Origin: an uncultured Collinsella sp.
Lineage (GTDB): Bacteria > Actinomycetota > Coriobacteriia > Coriobacteriales > Coriobacteriaceae
Length of the DNA stretch: 23,266 bases
Reading direction: 5' to 3'
Assembly: GCA_900541785.1 (NCBI GenBank)
Contig: UQKY01000030.1
Location: forward strand, 1-23,266
Position 1 is the first letter of the stretch. Each line of letters opens with the position of its first letter. Shown piece after piece: positions 21,937-23,266 of this stretch. The notes beneath the pieces are model-generated. The model was given only the letters and a program-made list of their open reading frames with translations, was not told the DNA's origin and did no database searches. A program made the position numbers and the translations under genes.

Positions 21937-23266
21937 TTACTCCACCTCGCTCTGAGCGGTCTCGGTACCGAACACAGCGCGGTACATCGGCGTCGCGTGA
22001 AGTTCCTCGGTGCTCTGCTCGAGCACGATGCCGGTCGCGGTCTCCACACCGTGCACGAGAGGCAGCGGGGTGGCGATGCCAAACCACAAGATCATGACAG
22101 CCAGGATGGCTTCGGGGATAAGCATGAGCGCCGGGGCCTCATGCTTGCCCATGCCCTGGGGTGCATGGCCGAATACCGACTTGAGTGCGATGCGGGTGAG
22201 CGCGGAGATGGCCACGGTAAGACCGAGGGCGACCACGACGACCAGCCACATGGGACCGGCGGTAACACCGGCGACAAAAGTCAGGAACTCGGAGATGAAC
22301 ATGCCAAAGGGCGGGAAGGCACCAAGACCGAGCAGTGCCAGGACGGCGAGCGCGGCGGTTGCGGGAGCAACCTCGACGACACCCTGGATCTTGGCCAGGC
22401 TACGCGTGCCAAAGGCGTGCTGGATGTTGCCGGACACGCAGAAGGCAAGCGTCTTGGTAAAGCCGTGAAACACGCAGTGCAGCAGGGCCGCGGCGATACC
22501 CAGCGGGCCACCGATACCCAGGCACAGGGCGATAACGCCCACGTTCTCCACAGACGAGTACGCAAAGCGGCGCTTGAGGTCGTCCTGGCGAAACATCGAG
22601 AGTGCCGCCACCAAAATGGACAGCGTGCCGACGATCAACAGCAGAAGTTGCGGATACTCGGCACCCACGGCCTGGATGGTAAAGCCGTAGAAGCGCATGA
22701 TCACAAGCATGGCACACTTAAGCAGAACACCCGAGAGCAGGGCCGAGACAGGGCTCGGAGCCTGGGAGTGGGCATCGGGCAGCCAAGTGTGCATGGGGAA
22801 CAGGCCAGCCTTGGTGCCAAAGCCGATCACGATAAACGCAAAGGCGAGGCGCATGAGCGTCGGGTCGAACTGGTTAGCATACGGCAGCACGCACGATAGG
22901 AATGCGGCCTCGTGGGCGTTGGGAATCACGTCGGCGGCGTTGGCGTAGATCAGCAGCGTACCGAACAGGCCAAAGGCCACGCCGGCGGCGCAGACCATCG
23001 CATACTTCCAAGAAGCCTCGAGGGCCGTCTTGTTCTTGTAGATACCCACGAGGAACACGGTTGCCTCCACGGCGGCCCACGTGAGGATCATGTTGTTGGA
23101 GAGGCACGCGAGCAGCATGGTGAACACAAACAGGCTAAACAGCGCAAAATACTGCTTGGAGCGCTCGGCGGGCATGGAGCCCTCCTCGATATCGGCCTTT
23201 ACATAGGGCAGCGAGAACAGCCCCGTAAGAAAACCGATAAAGCCGATGAGCAGCACAAAGATGGCG
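21937..23266 (-). CDS. hyfF: Hydrogenase-4 membrane subunit HyfF (NuoN/NuoM-like), 5' end outside the window
   Basis: The frame is open to the window edge and reads AIFVLLIGF before the first in-window start-like codon, so the true start lies upstream. The 443 visible residues form about 11-12 transmembrane helices of the proton-pumping antiporter type. Conserved features are the KAGLFPMHTWLPDAHSQAPS loop with its lysine and histidine, FRQDDLKRRFAYSSVENVG, and the HGFTKTLAFC lysine helix. E. coli HyfF has about 526 residues, so roughly 80 are missing here. Presence of HyfF rather than only HycC and HycD points to a hydrogenase-4 type complex, in which H2 evolution may be coupled to ion pumping. 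Confidence 0.92.
   Translation of the reverse strand, partial: AIFVLLIGFIGFLTGLFSLPYVKADIEEGSMPAERSKQYFALFSLFVFTMLLACLSNNMILTWAAVEATVFLVGIYKNKTALEASWKYAMVCAAGVAFGLFGTLLIYANAADVIPNAHEAAFLSCVLPYANQFDPTLMRLAFAFIVIGFGTKAGLFPMHTWLPDAHSQAPSPVSALLSGVLLKCAMLVIMRFYGFTIQAVGAEYPQLLLLIVGTLSILVAALSMFRQDDLKRRFAYSSVENVGVIALCLGIGGPLGIAAALLHCVFHGFTKTLAFCVSGNIQHAFGTRSLAKIQGVVEVAPATAALAVLALLGLGAFPPFGMFISEFLTFVAGVTAGPMWLVVVVALGLTVAISALTRIALKSVFGHAPQGMGKHEAPALMLIPEAILAVMILWFGIATPLPLVHGVETATGIVLEQSTEELHATPMYRAVFGTETAQSEVE

Noticed and set aside
20866..22899. A 677-residue plus-strand open frame spanning hyfG and hyfF
   Set aside because: It crosses two unmistakable minus-strand genes and shows the low-complexity composition of an antisense shadow.
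1..23266. CRISPR arrays, defence islands or prophage
   Set aside because: No regularly spaced direct repeats, no Cas-like, restriction, integrase or phage proteins were found; gene content is metabolic and housekeeping throughout.

Overview
The window reads as one stretch of a GC-rich, anaerobic, selenium-using gut actinobacterium. The class Coriobacteriia, probably Collinsella or a close relative, is my best inference from gene content, composition and protein style; nothing in the window fixes the species. Every gene I can support lies on the minus strand, so biological order runs from high to low coordinates.

Layout in transcription order. (1) 23266-16694: the distal part of a hydrogenase-4/formate-hydrogenlyase operon: hyfF (cut by the window edge), hyfG, hyfH, hyfI, a HycH/HyfJ assembly protein, a HycI maturation protease and a FocA-type formate channel. 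Most gaps are a few bases or overlaps, and the operon ends in a clear Rho-independent terminator. (2) 16571-14454: a cytoplasmic molybdopterin oxidoreductase with a Cys ligand, substrate unknown. (3) 14401-9536: a selenium block: selA and selB (ATGA overlap), a hairpin repeat, selC (tRNA-Sec) with its own promoter and terminator, mobA, and a small protein resembling the DUF3343 Se/S-carrier family. (4) 9278-7923: gdhA. (5) 7693-3948: a two-gene molybdenum hydroxylase, an FAD subunit followed by a fused [2Fe-2S]/Mo subunit of XdhD/selenium-dependent type. (6) 3807-143: tRNA-Leu(UAG), tig, clpP and clpX, a standard protein-quality-control cluster.

How it fits together: the hydrogenase operon and FocA imply formate to H2 + CO2. 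The formate dehydrogenase itself is not in the window and is expected upstream, probably as a selenoprotein, which would explain selA-selB-selC next door. MobA and the Se-carrier-like protein connect molybdenum cofactor and selenium supply, and the XdhD-like enzyme is a candidate for the second selenium use, a labile Se ligand on molybdenum.

Intergenic DNA carries two kinds of palindromic element. One has a shared TTGCGGTGAAATA core (7773-7847 and 10888-10954); the other has a CCTGTCCC core (15-93 and 9492-9530). The most unusual observations are a tRNA-Sec with C33 in place of the near-universal U33, a SelB whose G4 motif has Met in place of Lys, and avoidance of UGA stops in 17 of 18 genes. 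I found no CRISPR array, insertion sequence, rRNA or clear pseudogene.
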